Positions 1-4,013 of a DNA stretch of 5,075 bases are shown here, one piece after another (the first letter of the stretch is position 1; each line of letters starts with the position of its first letter). A program made the position numbers and the translations under genes. Below the pieces are notes generated by a model that saw only the letters and a list, made by a program, of their open reading frames with translations, did not search any database and had not been told where the DNA came from. The stretch comes from an uncultured Clostridia bacterium (GTDB lineage Bacteria > Bacillota > Clostridia > Oscillospirales > Oscillospiraceae). Where the stretch lies: positions 1-5,075 of the forward strand of contig CALZCW010000066.1 of the NCBI GenBank assembly GCA_945635805.1, given 5' to 3'.

Positions 1-151
1 CCGCCATTTCCACCAGCAGATCTGTAGAGGGAATACGCCGCTCCTGTTCATACAACCCGACGGCGCTGGGGCTCACATCCAGGGCCGCAGCCAGGGCCCG
101 CTGGGACAGACCCTTGCTCCGCCGCAGCAGAGCGATCCGCGCTCCAAGCAT
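1..151 (-). CDS. XRE-family helix-turn-helix repressor, N-terminal part (runs off left edge)
   Basis: Fifty codons are visible, starting MLGARIALLRRSKGLSQ. The pattern is a classic XRE (Cro/C1-type) helix-turn-helix: a leading R-x-A-L-L-R helix, LSQRALAAAL as the first HTH helix (about residues 15-24), then DVSPSAVGLYEQERRIP with the recognition helix near residues 28-37, and the LLVEMA start of the next helix. The start is fixed by AAAGGAGGGG a few bases upstream on the minus strand. It is transcribed away from the small-gene operon at 404-1012, and two tandem palindromes lie between the two units, so the natural reading is a repressor that controls the divergent operon and perhaps itself. 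Whether a dimerisation, peptidase (ImmA/LexA-like) or ligand domain follows cannot be seen. The family call is firm; the role as repressor of this operon is inference from layout. Confidence 0.88.
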   Translation of the reverse strand, partial: MLGARIALLRRSKGLSQRALAAALDVSPSAVGLYEQERRIPSTDLLVEMA

Positions 152-232
152 ACAGACCCCTCCTTTCCACCTCCCAAAATAGCACGGAAAAAAGGGACTT
201 TTTGCTGTTTTTTGACGACTCCAAAAAAATGC

Positions 233-261
233 TTGACATTACACAATTCGTGTAGTACACT
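233..261 (+). promoter_or_regulatory. Sigma-A-type promoter of the small-gene operon
   Basis: A perfect -35 box TTGACA (233-238) is separated by exactly 17 bp from TACACT (256-261), a 4/6 match to the -10 consensus. Transcription would start near 268, giving a leader of about 135 nt before the TTG start at 404. The spacer and the -10 box are covered by the two palindromes at 240-254 and 256-270, so a bound repressor would block polymerase directly. Confidence 0.75.
240..254. promoter_or_regulatory. Operator-like palindrome 1, TACAC-N5-GTGTA
   Basis: The sequence TACACAATTCGTGTA is a perfect 5+5 bp inverted repeat with a 5-bp centre, sitting in the spacer of the promoter at 233-261. A second copy with identical arms starts 16 bp downstream. 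Size and symmetry fit an XRE-family dimer site; the adjacent XRE gene is the obvious candidate binder, which is inferred. Confidence 0.72.
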
Positions 262-270
262 CTTTGTGTA
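256..270. promoter_or_regulatory. Operator-like palindrome 2, TACAC-N5-GTGTA
   Basis: TACACTCTTTGTGTA repeats the same arms as the palindrome at 240-254 with a different centre. It covers the -10 box (256-261) and the expected transcription start. The centres are 16 bp apart, about one and a half helical turns, so two dimers would lie on different faces of the DNA. Only the arms are conserved while the 5-bp centres differ, as expected of a protein binding site rather than a recent duplication. Confidence 0.72.
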
Positions 271-272
271 GG

Positions 273-301
273 AATTGGAAATAATTGGAAATTATAATTT
301 C
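273..301. repeat. AT-rich direct repeat (AATTGGAAAT x2) running into a 14-bp palindrome
   Basis: AATTGGAAAT occurs twice in direct tandem at 273-282 and 283-292. The second copy overlaps a perfect palindrome, GAAATTATAATTTC (288-301). The block lies just downstream of the predicted transcription start, in an AT-rich stretch unlike the GC-rich genes around it. It could be a further regulator site, or part of the promoter for the divergent XRE gene; no good minus-strand promoter could be picked out with confidence. Confidence 0.45.
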
Positions 302-403
302 ATTATAAGTTTGATTATTTCTTCATTCTTCCTCCTTTCGTAGGTTATGGGACCTGATCTGCCTCGCTTGGATAAGCTGAATTCCGACAGGAGGTGAATC
401 CGG

Positions 404-562
404 TTGACCGAACCGAAAACCGTGTGCTGGTGCGATTACTGCGGCGGAGAGCTGTACGAGGGCAGCTTCTGTTATCGGCTGGATGGGCTGTGTATCTGCC
501 CCGACTGCCTGATCTGCTATGCCCGCGAGCGCTTTCAAACGGCCCTGGAGCAGGTGCGATGA
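404..562 (+). CDS. Small Cys-rich zinc-ribbon-like protein (52 aa, TTG start)
   Basis: Translation from TTG gives MTEPKTVCWCDYCGGELYEG and ends in ARERFQTALEQVR. Eight cysteines (8, 10, 13, 23, 30, 32, 35, 38) form CxxC pairs at 10-13 and 32-35, with a further C at 38; this fits a small two-knuckle zinc ribbon. The start is set by an excellent ribosome-binding site, AGGAGGTG (389-396), 7 nt before the TTG; no ATG lies in frame nearby. The stop overlaps the next start as ATGA (559-562), so the two genes are probably translationally coupled. It is the first gene of the operon under the promoter at 233-261. Small proteins of this style are common in phages and conjugative elements of Clostridia, and their function is unknown to me. 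Zinc binding is inferred from the Cys spacing. Confidence 0.75.
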   Translation: MTEPKTVCWCDYCGGELYEGSFCYRLDGLCICPDCLICYARERFQTALEQVR

Positions 563-792
563 GGCTGTGCGAATTGTCCGAGGGATACCGTCTGGCGGCT
601 GTGCCGCTGCGGAAAAAGCTGCGGCTGCTGCGGCTGGAGCTGAAGCAGGCCGACGAGCTTTCCGAACGCGCCGCGCTGCGCCATGAGATCGCCCTCCTGT
701 CGGGCATCATGACCCAGTGCCGCGAGCTGGAAGAACTGACGGCGCACTATTATGAAAGGGGATTTTACCGCGATGAAAAATATACCCTGTGA
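559..792 (+). CDS. Small helical/coiled-coil protein of unknown function (77 aa)
   Basis: The protein is almost entirely charged helix: residues 14-62 are rich in L, E, R and K with hydrophobic residues spaced as in a coiled coil, for example LRKKLRLLRLELKQADEL. It ends with an aromatic/charged tail, HYYERGFYRDEKYTL (63-77), which looks like the conserved part of the family. The ATG overlaps the previous stop (ATGA), GGAG sits 8 nt upstream, and the 3' end overlaps the sigma-4-like gene by 20 bp. I know no assigned function. From memory, proteins with a similar YYxRxYxRxEKYTL tail recur next to sigma-like HTH genes in Clostridia mobile elements, but I cannot verify this here. The tight coupling suggests it works with one of its neighbours, for instance as a partner or anchor for the sigma-4 protein; this is inference. 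Confidence 0.8.
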   Translation: MRLCELSEGYRLAAVPLRKKLRLLRLELKQADELSERAALRHEIALLSGIMTQCRELEELTAHYYERGFYRDEKYTL

Positions 793-1012
793 CTATTCCG
801 ACGTGCGGCTGCCCAGGGCGGTGCAGCTTCGGCGCGTGGAGCACGTCATCCGTGAGGAGCTGACGGAGCTGCAGCGGCAGGTACTTCTGGCGGTCTACTA
901 CGGCGGTCAGAGCCAGGCAGAAGTGGCCCGCGAGCGGGGCGTGAGCCGCTCCACCGTCTGCCGCACCCTCCGCCGCGCGGAGACCCGTCTGCGCCGTTTT
1001 TTGCGCTATTGA
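773..1012 (+). CDS. Lone sigma-70 region 4-like HTH protein (79 aa)
   Basis: The product starts MKNIPCDYSDVRLPRAVQLR. Residues 26-75 match sigma-70 region 4: a helix with the ELTELQRQVLLAVYYGG pattern, then the helix-turn-helix QSQAEVARERGVSRSTVCRT (46-65) and a basic C-terminal helix. There is no region 2, so it cannot be a complete sigma factor by itself. Known proteins of this shape include phage late-gene activators of the ArpU/RinA kind and SigO-type half sigmas that need a partner. The ATG at 773 is chosen because AAAGGGGA lies 10 nt upstream; an in-frame ATG at 752 has no ribosome-binding site. It overlaps the preceding gene by 20 bp and is the last gene before the terminator at 1060-1102. 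Its targets are unknown; the DNA-binding fold is solid. Confidence 0.85.
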   Translation: MKNIPCDYSDVRLPRAVQLRRVEHVIREELTELQRQVLLAVYYGGQSQAEVARERGVSRSTVCRTLRRAETRLRRFLRY

Positions 1013-1059
1013 CGGGCTTGCCGGGCGCGCCGGAAAACAAGACAACCCAAAAAATACAT

Positions 1060-1102
1060 AAAAAAAACCCTCCCTGCCAAAATAAGCGGGGAGGGGATTT
1101 TT
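1060..1102. terminator. Bidirectional intrinsic terminator between convergent units
   Basis: A 10-bp stem, CCCTCCCTGC (1068-1077) with GCGGGGAGGG (1086-1095), has one T-G wobble and an 8-nt A/T-rich loop. On the plus strand it is followed by TTTTT (1098-1102), ending the small-gene operon. On the minus strand the stem is followed directly by a run of eight T (complement of 1060-1067), ending the rhomboid-like transcript coming from the right. The minus-strand version is the stronger one. Confidence 0.85.
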
Positions 1103-1222
1103 ATGCAAACGGAAGAACGGCCGGAACGCCTGCCCCGGGAGCACGGAGAGCTGCACGATCCGAAGCTGCCCGTCATTCACGGACAGGCAGACGGCAACCG
1201 GGCGGAAAGCCACCGTCGGTAA
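1103..1222 (+). CDS. Doubtful small ORF (39 aa), hydrophilic, no recognised family
   Basis: The ORF reads MQTEERPERLPREHGELHDP and ends in NRAESHRR. It has a good ribosome-binding site, GGGGAGGGG (1088-1096), 6 nt before the ATG. That site is also the 3' arm of the terminator hairpin, so the apparent translation signal may be coincidental. The ORF lies between the terminator and the end of the convergent rhomboid-like gene, with only 9 bp left over, and would have no promoter of its own except read-through. It has no cysteines, no membrane segment and no motif I recognise. It might be the 5' remnant of a longer mobile-element gene, an attenuated gene, or noise. Confidence 0.3.
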   Translation: MQTEERPERLPREHGELHDPKLPVIHGQADGNRAESHRR

Positions 1223-1231
1223 TGGCGCACC

Positions 1232-2158
1232 TTACTGGATGTGGGTGTGATTGTTGATGTGGTCGATGCAGTAGCAGAAATAGCCGGCGCATTTGGAGCA
1301 GTACCGGAATTCCAGGTCCGGGCAGTCCACGTCGGTGCGGCCGCAGACGGTGCACTTGTGGCGGTAGGGGCGCTGGCCCGATTCGCTGCGGTAATTTTTC
1401 GCCCAATCGGGATCGGGCTGGGGCTCTGCGACGGTTTTCTGCCGCCGGACCCGGCCCGGCTTTTTTTGATGCACGCGTCTGCCCGGCAGGAGATTTTTGA
1501 CATCCCGGCCGAAGAAAATGAAGTAGTTCAGCAGCGCCACCAGCGGGAACAGGGCATAGAGCAGGATACCGATGTGGTAGTTATAGTGGGGCCAGAGAAC
1601 AAGGACGCGGATGATGCTGTAGAGGGTGAAGCCCAGGTCCAGCCATGCAAGCCATTTCATCTTCACCGGCAGGATCATATAGAGGTAGACCTTCTGCTCC
1701 GGGATCAGCGTCGCTACCGCCAGGAACATGGACAGATTCAGATAGTGGGAGGAGATGACCATGGGGAAGCCAAAGCCTGCGTGCAGCCCCAGGGCGGCGG
1801 CATCCGACAGCACGATGCCCAGCAGATAGAACAGGTTGAAGCGCAGGGTGCCCCAGGTGTTTTCCAGCAGGGTGCCGACCCAATAATAGAACATGATGGA
1901 GAGCACCGCCACGAAAAAGCGGTAAAAGAGGGGACCGCTGCTCACGGCAAAGGTAAAAATGTAGGTAATGAGCCGCCAGACCTGACCGCGCAGGATGGCC
2001 GCGGCGTCGAAATACAACAGGCTCACCAGACTGTCATTGAACAGAGAGAGCAGGAAAACCAGCGCGTTGGAGATGCAGATCCACAGCATGAGCCGCGGGA
2101 TGCCCTTGTCGCGGTGCTTGTACATAAAGCGGTTGAAGTCGCGTTTCAGATGTGCCAT
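1232..2158 (-). CDS. Rhomboid-family membrane protein with degenerate active-site motif and Cys/His-rich C-terminal tail (308 aa)
   Basis: The N-terminal two thirds has about six hydrophobic segments (roughly 21-41, 62-95, 104-130, 138-162, 168-189, 194-216). Rhomboid landmarks are present: GQVWRLITYIF (58-68), the L1-loop WR motif, and a GTLLENTWG...F-x-x-FYLLG segment (95-114). In the active-site helix the usual GxSG is replaced by NLSM (141-144): a serine sits at position 143 but both glycines are lost. A histidine in the HIG motif (195-197) aligns with the second catalytic residue. After a basic linker (218-260) comes a tail with Cys 269, 272, 279, 287, 290, 295, 297 and His 300, 304, 306, enough for two zinc sites. 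The start is supported by AAGGAGAA shortly upstream. It is divergent from ahcY and convergent with the sigma-4 operon. It may be a pseudo-protease or a protease with a relaxed motif; its substrate is unknown. Confidence 0.85.
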   Translation of the reverse strand: MAHLKRDFNRFMYKHRDKGIPRLMLWICISNALVFLLSLFNDSLVSLLYFDAAAILRGQVWRLITYIFTFAVSSGPLFYRFFVAVLSIMFYYWVGTLLENTWGTLRFNLFYLLGIVLSDAAALGLHAGFGFPMVISSHYLNLSMFLAVATLIPEQKVYLYMILPVKMKWLAWLDLGFTLYSIIRVLVLWPHYNYHIGILLYALFPLVALLNYFIFFGRDVKNLLPGRRVHQKKPGRVRRQKTVAEPQPDPDWAKNYRSESGQRPYRHKCTVCGRTDVDCPDLEFRYCSKCAGYFCYCIDHINNHTHIQ

Positions 2159-2188
2159 AAAGTTCTCCTTGAAGCAGAATTGGGGGAC

Positions 2189-2232
2189 CGCAAGCCTTTC
2201 CGTCCCGTAATGACGGACGAAAAGCGCTTGCG
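2189..2232. promoter_or_regulatory. Long stem-loop in the 5' leader of the rhomboid-like gene
   Basis: CGCAAGC (2189-2195) pairs with GCTTGCG (2226-2232), and CTTTCCGTCC (2196-2205) pairs with GGACGAAAAG (2215-2224) apart from one position that is C-A on the plus-strand reading and a G-T wobble on the minus strand. One base (2225) is bulged and the loop is 9 nt. The structure therefore forms best in minus-strand RNA, which is the rhomboid leader, about 30 nt before its start codon. There is no T-run on either side, so it is not an intrinsic terminator. It could be an mRNA-stabilising or regulatory structure, or an extragenic repeat unit. Confidence 0.55.
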
Positions 2233-2274
2233 TTTATCGTGTGACACGGCAGAAAAGCCAATATGCTTTTTACT

Positions 2275-2302
2275 ATTATAACTGAAAAATCTGCCATGTC
2301 TA
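2275..2302 (-). promoter_or_regulatory. Promoter of the rhomboid-like gene
   Basis: Read on the minus strand, TAGACA (2302-2297; 5/6 match to TTGACA) is followed after 16 bp by a perfect TATAAT (2280-2275). Transcription would begin near 2268, leaving a leader of about 110 nt that contains the stem-loop at 2189-2232. Confidence 0.65.
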
Positions 2303-2328
2303 TAAACAATCTTTGAATTTTGTCCCGG

Positions 2329-2357
2329 TTGAAAAAATTAGGCGGGTGTGGTATGAT
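2329..2357 (+). promoter_or_regulatory. Extended -10 promoter of ahcY
   Basis: TTGAAA (2329-2334), a 17-bp spacer and TATGAT (2352-2357) match sigma-A consensus well. TG at 2349-2350, one base before the -10 hexamer, makes it an extended -10 promoter. The start of transcription would be near 2364, giving a short leader of about 23 nt that holds the GGAGG ribosome-binding site (2374-2378). No operator or riboswitch fits in that space. Confidence 0.7.
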
Positions 2358-2386
2358 AAAATCAGAAAAATTTGGAGGTTATATCT

Positions 2387-3631
2387 ATGAGCCATGTAAA
2401 AGACCCCTCTCTTGCCGCCGACGGCCGGATGAAGATCGAATGGGTGCGGGATTTTATGCCGGCCCTGGTGGCCATCCGGGAACGTTTTGAACGGGAAAAG
2501 CCCTTCGCGGGGAAAAAGATCACCATTTCTATCCATATGGAGGCCAAGACTGCGTTTCTGGCCCTCTGCCTGGCAGCGGGCGGCGCGGAGGTCCACGCCA
2601 CCGGCTGTAATCCCCTGTCCACCCAGGACGACGTTGCGGCGGGCCTGGCATCCATGGGCGTGGAGACCTATGCCATGCACGGCGTGGACGCGGAGACCTA
2701 CCGGGCCCTCCTAGTGGAGGCCCTGTCCTGCCGCCCCGATCTGATTATTGACGACGGAGGTGACCTTTTAGACCTCCTGAGCGGAGATTATGCCCATTTG
2801 GGCGAAAATATCATCGGCGGCGCGGAGGAAACGACTACCGGCATCCACCGGCTCTATGCCCGCGCCCGGGAGGGAAAGCTGCCCTTCCCCATGATGAACG
2901 TCAATGACGCCAAGTGCAAGCACTACTATGACAACAAATACGGCACCGGCCAGTCCGTCTGGGACGCCATCATGCACACCACCAACCTGCTGGTGGCGGG
3001 CAAGACCGTGGTGGTGGCGGGCTACGGCTACTGCGGCCGGGGCGTTGCCATGCGCGCCAAGGGCATGGGCGCCGACGTCATCGTGACGGAAATCGACCCC
3101 ATCAAGGCTCTGGAAGCCTCCATGGACGGCTGCCGCGTCATGCCCATGGACGAAGCTGCGCCCCAGGGAGACATCTTCATCACCACCACCGGCTGCCGCG
3201 ATGTCATCACCGCCCGCCATTTCCGGGTCATGAAGCACAACGCCTTCCTCTCCAACGCCGGCCATTTCAACGTGGAGGTCAACGGCGCGGAGCTGGAGCA
3301 GATGGCCGTGCGGGTCTTCAAGCGCCGCAACGACATCGTGGGCTACGAGCTGCCCGACGGCAGAATTCTGAACCTGCTGGCGGAGGGCCGCTTGGTCAAT
3401 CTGGCCTCCGGCAACGGCCATCCGGCGGAGATCATGGACACCAGCTTTTCCGTGCAGGCCCTGTCGCTGGAGTATATGCTGCACCACGGCAGGCAGCTGG
3501 ACAGGCAGGTTTACGACGTGCCGAAGGAGATCGACGACGCCGTGTCCCGGCTGAAGCTGGACGGCGCGGGTCTGAAGATCGATACCCTTACCCCGGAGCA
3601 GGTGACCTATCTCTCCGGCTGGCAGGTGTAA
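2387..3631 (+). CDS. ahcY: Adenosylhomocysteinase, short (Thermotoga/archaeal) type
   Basis: A cytosolic NAD-dependent enzyme (414 aa) that reversibly splits S-adenosylhomocysteine into adenosine and homocysteine, recycling the by-product of SAM methylation. Counterparts of catalytic residues in the mammalian enzyme are clear: H50, D123 in DDGGDL, E148 in EETTTG, K178 and D182-N183 in the NVND...DNKYG segment, H293 in NAGHF, N338 and H345 in GRLVNL...GHP. The Rossmann motif GYGYCGRG (212-219) is followed by the NAD-ribose acid in VTEIDP. Differences from the long type: T187 replaces Cys195, HMEAKT (50-55) replaces HMTVET, and the C-terminal K-x-x-x-Y tail that binds NAD of the neighbouring subunit is absent, the protein ending YLSGWQV. 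The ATG at 2387 is set by GGAGG 8 nt upstream; an in-frame TTG at 2372 overlaps that site. It appears monocistronic. Related S-inosylhomocysteine hydrolases share this short form, so the purine specificity is open. Confidence 0.95.
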   Translation: MSHVKDPSLAADGRMKIEWVRDFMPALVAIRERFEREKPFAGKKITISIHMEAKTAFLALCLAAGGAEVHATGCNPLSTQDDVAAGLASMGVETYAMHGVDAETYRALLVEALSCRPDLIIDDGGDLLDLLSGDYAHLGENIIGGAEETTTGIHRLYARAREGKLPFPMMNVNDAKCKHYYDNKYGTGQSVWDAIMHTTNLLVAGKTVVVAGYGYCGRGVAMRAKGMGADVIVTEIDPIKALEASMDGCRVMPMDEAAPQGDIFITTTGCRDVITARHFRVMKHNAFLSNAGHFNVEVNGAELEQMAVRVFKRRNDIVGYELPDGRILNLLAEGRLVNLASGNGHPAEIMDTSFSVQALSLEYMLHHGRQLDRQVYDVPKEIDDAVSRLKLDGAGLKIDTLTPEQVTYLSGWQV

Positions 3632-3654
3632 TTGACGAAGGGCTAAGGGCTGAT

Positions 3655-3672
3655 GTGCGCTCTTTCACGCAC
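3655..3672. repeat. Short hairpin GTGCG/CGCAC, degenerate copy
   Basis: GTGCG (3655-3659) and CGCAC (3668-3672) enclose an 8-nt loop and are followed by GGATTA. Arms and trailing GRAT resemble the hairpin at 3921-3937, which is followed by AATC. It lies 23 bp after the ahcY stop and could help end transcription, but no T-run follows. Confidence 0.4.
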
Positions 3673-3684
3673 GGATTAAAAAAC

Positions 3685-3710
3685 GGCGCGCCGAGGTCGT
3701 TGCGCCCTAC
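3685..3710 (-). repeat. REP-like unit A (26 bp, GTAGGG end facing right)
   Basis: Read on the minus strand it begins GTAGGGCGC and closes with GCGCC, giving a 5-bp stem (GGCGC/GCGCC) with a long loop. It is the weakest of the four palindromes but has the same length and the same GTAGGG head. It forms an inverted pair with the unit at 3732-3757, heads facing each other across 21 bp. Confidence 0.55.
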
Positions 3711-3731
3711 GGTCATGAACGCACTTCCACT

Positions 3732-3757
3732 GTAGGGGCGGACGACTCTGTCCGCCC
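3732..3757 (+). repeat. REP-like unit B (26 bp, GTAGGG head, 8-bp stem)
   Basis: GTAGGG is followed by the clearest palindrome of the set: GGGCGGAC (3736-3743) pairs perfectly with GTCCGCCC (3750-3757) around the loop GACTCT. A conserved GTAG next to an imperfect hairpin of this size is the signature of GTAG-type REP sequences mobilised by RAYT (REP-associated tyrosine) transposases. Confidence 0.65.
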
Positions 3758-3803
3758 AAAGCTACCGAAGGCAGCTTCCTGGCCAAGGGCGAATGACTGC
3801 GGT

Positions 3804-3818
3804 GTCCGCTTCGCGGAC
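3804..3818. repeat. Short hairpin GTCCGC/GCGGAC with 3-nt loop
   Basis: A perfect 6-bp stem with loop TTC, followed by GATGAATC. Layout and trailing AATC match the hairpin at 3921-3937. It lies between the two REP-like pairs, just upstream of unit C. Confidence 0.5.
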
Positions 3819-3831
3819 GATGAATCCATGC

Positions 3832-3857
3832 GGGACGTCCGGGAGGCCGTCCCCTAC
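3832..3857 (-). repeat. REP-like unit C (26 bp, GTAGGG end facing right)
   Basis: On the minus strand it begins GTAGGGGACGG; GGGACG pairs with CGTCCC (6 bp). It has the same length and head as the other three units and forms an inverted pair with the unit at 3882-3907, heads facing each other across 24 bp. Confidence 0.6.
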
Positions 3858-3881
3858 GGGTGCAGGTAGTTATTGATATTC

Positions 3882-3907
3882 GTAGGGCACGACCACCGGG
3901 CGTGCCG
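3882..3907 (+). repeat. REP-like unit D (26 bp, GTAGGG head, 6-bp stem)
   Basis: GTAGGG runs into GGCACG (3886-3891), which pairs with CGTGCC (3901-3906) around a 9-nt loop. The stem sequence differs from units B and C while pairing is kept, so the hairpin is conserved as a structure rather than as a sequence. Confidence 0.6.
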
Positions 3908-3920
3908 TAAATATGAAATC

Positions 3921-3937
3921 CGTGCGCGAAGCGCACG
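3921..3937. repeat. Short perfect hairpin CGTGCGC/GCGCACG
   Basis: A 7-bp perfect stem with loop GAA, followed by AATC. It is the best copy of the short hairpin family also seen at 3655-3672 and 3804-3818, and lies 14 bp past REP-like unit D. No T-run follows, so it is probably not a terminator. Confidence 0.5.
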
Positions 3938-4013
3938 AATCAGTTCTTAGCTGCAACAACAAAGGATTTCGGGTGGAAGGGAATCTTTCCGCTTGCTGCC
4001 GGGGGAGGCTGAC

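Larger units (their letters stand above)
3632..4013. other. Gene-free intergenic region filled with hairpin repeats
   Basis: No credible ORF with a ribosome-binding site was found on either strand between ahcY and the response regulator. The stretch holds four 26-bp GTAGGG palindromic units and three short GC-rich hairpins, listed separately. No intrinsic terminator with a T-run follows ahcY, and no convincing promoter with two boxes was found for the two-component system; its promoter, if here, should lie between 3938 and about 3990. Confidence 0.7.

Noticed and set aside
315..326. Minus-strand AGGAGG followed by ATG AAG AAA TAA
   Set aside because: A three-codon frame with a perfect Shine-Dalgarno is probably chance; the pyrimidine tract is more interesting as an anti-Shine-Dalgarno on the plus strand.
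394..558. Upstream extension of the 77-aa gene to a GTG at 394
   Set aside because: The GTG lies inside the Shine-Dalgarno of the 52-aa gene, and the frame before 559 overlaps a better-supported zinc-ribbon gene; ATG 559 has its own GGAG.
752..772. Alternative ATG at 752 for the sigma-4 gene
   Set aside because: No ribosome-binding site precedes it, while AAAGGGGA is well placed for the ATG at 773.
1..1222. Complete integrative element
   Set aside because: No integrase, recombinase, relaxase or direct-repeat attachment site is visible; only a regulatory module can be supported.
1241..2281. Long plus-strand open frame (346 codons) opposite the rhomboid-like gene
   Set aside because: It is antisense to a clear membrane protein, has no ribosome-binding site, and its composition is the mirror of the real gene's codons.
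2768..3487. Minus-strand open frame (239 codons) inside ahcY
   Set aside because: Shadow of ahcY in a GC-rich gene; His/Val/Gly-rich low-complexity product with no start signal.
3685..3937. CRISPR array
   Set aside because: The repeats are few, alternate in orientation, vary in stem sequence and are unevenly spaced, unlike CRISPR repeats.
3976..3991. Small hairpin GGAAGG/CTTTCC upstream of the response regulator
   Set aside because: Only 6 bp with a wobble and a 4-nt loop, no T-run; too weak to call a terminator or switch.
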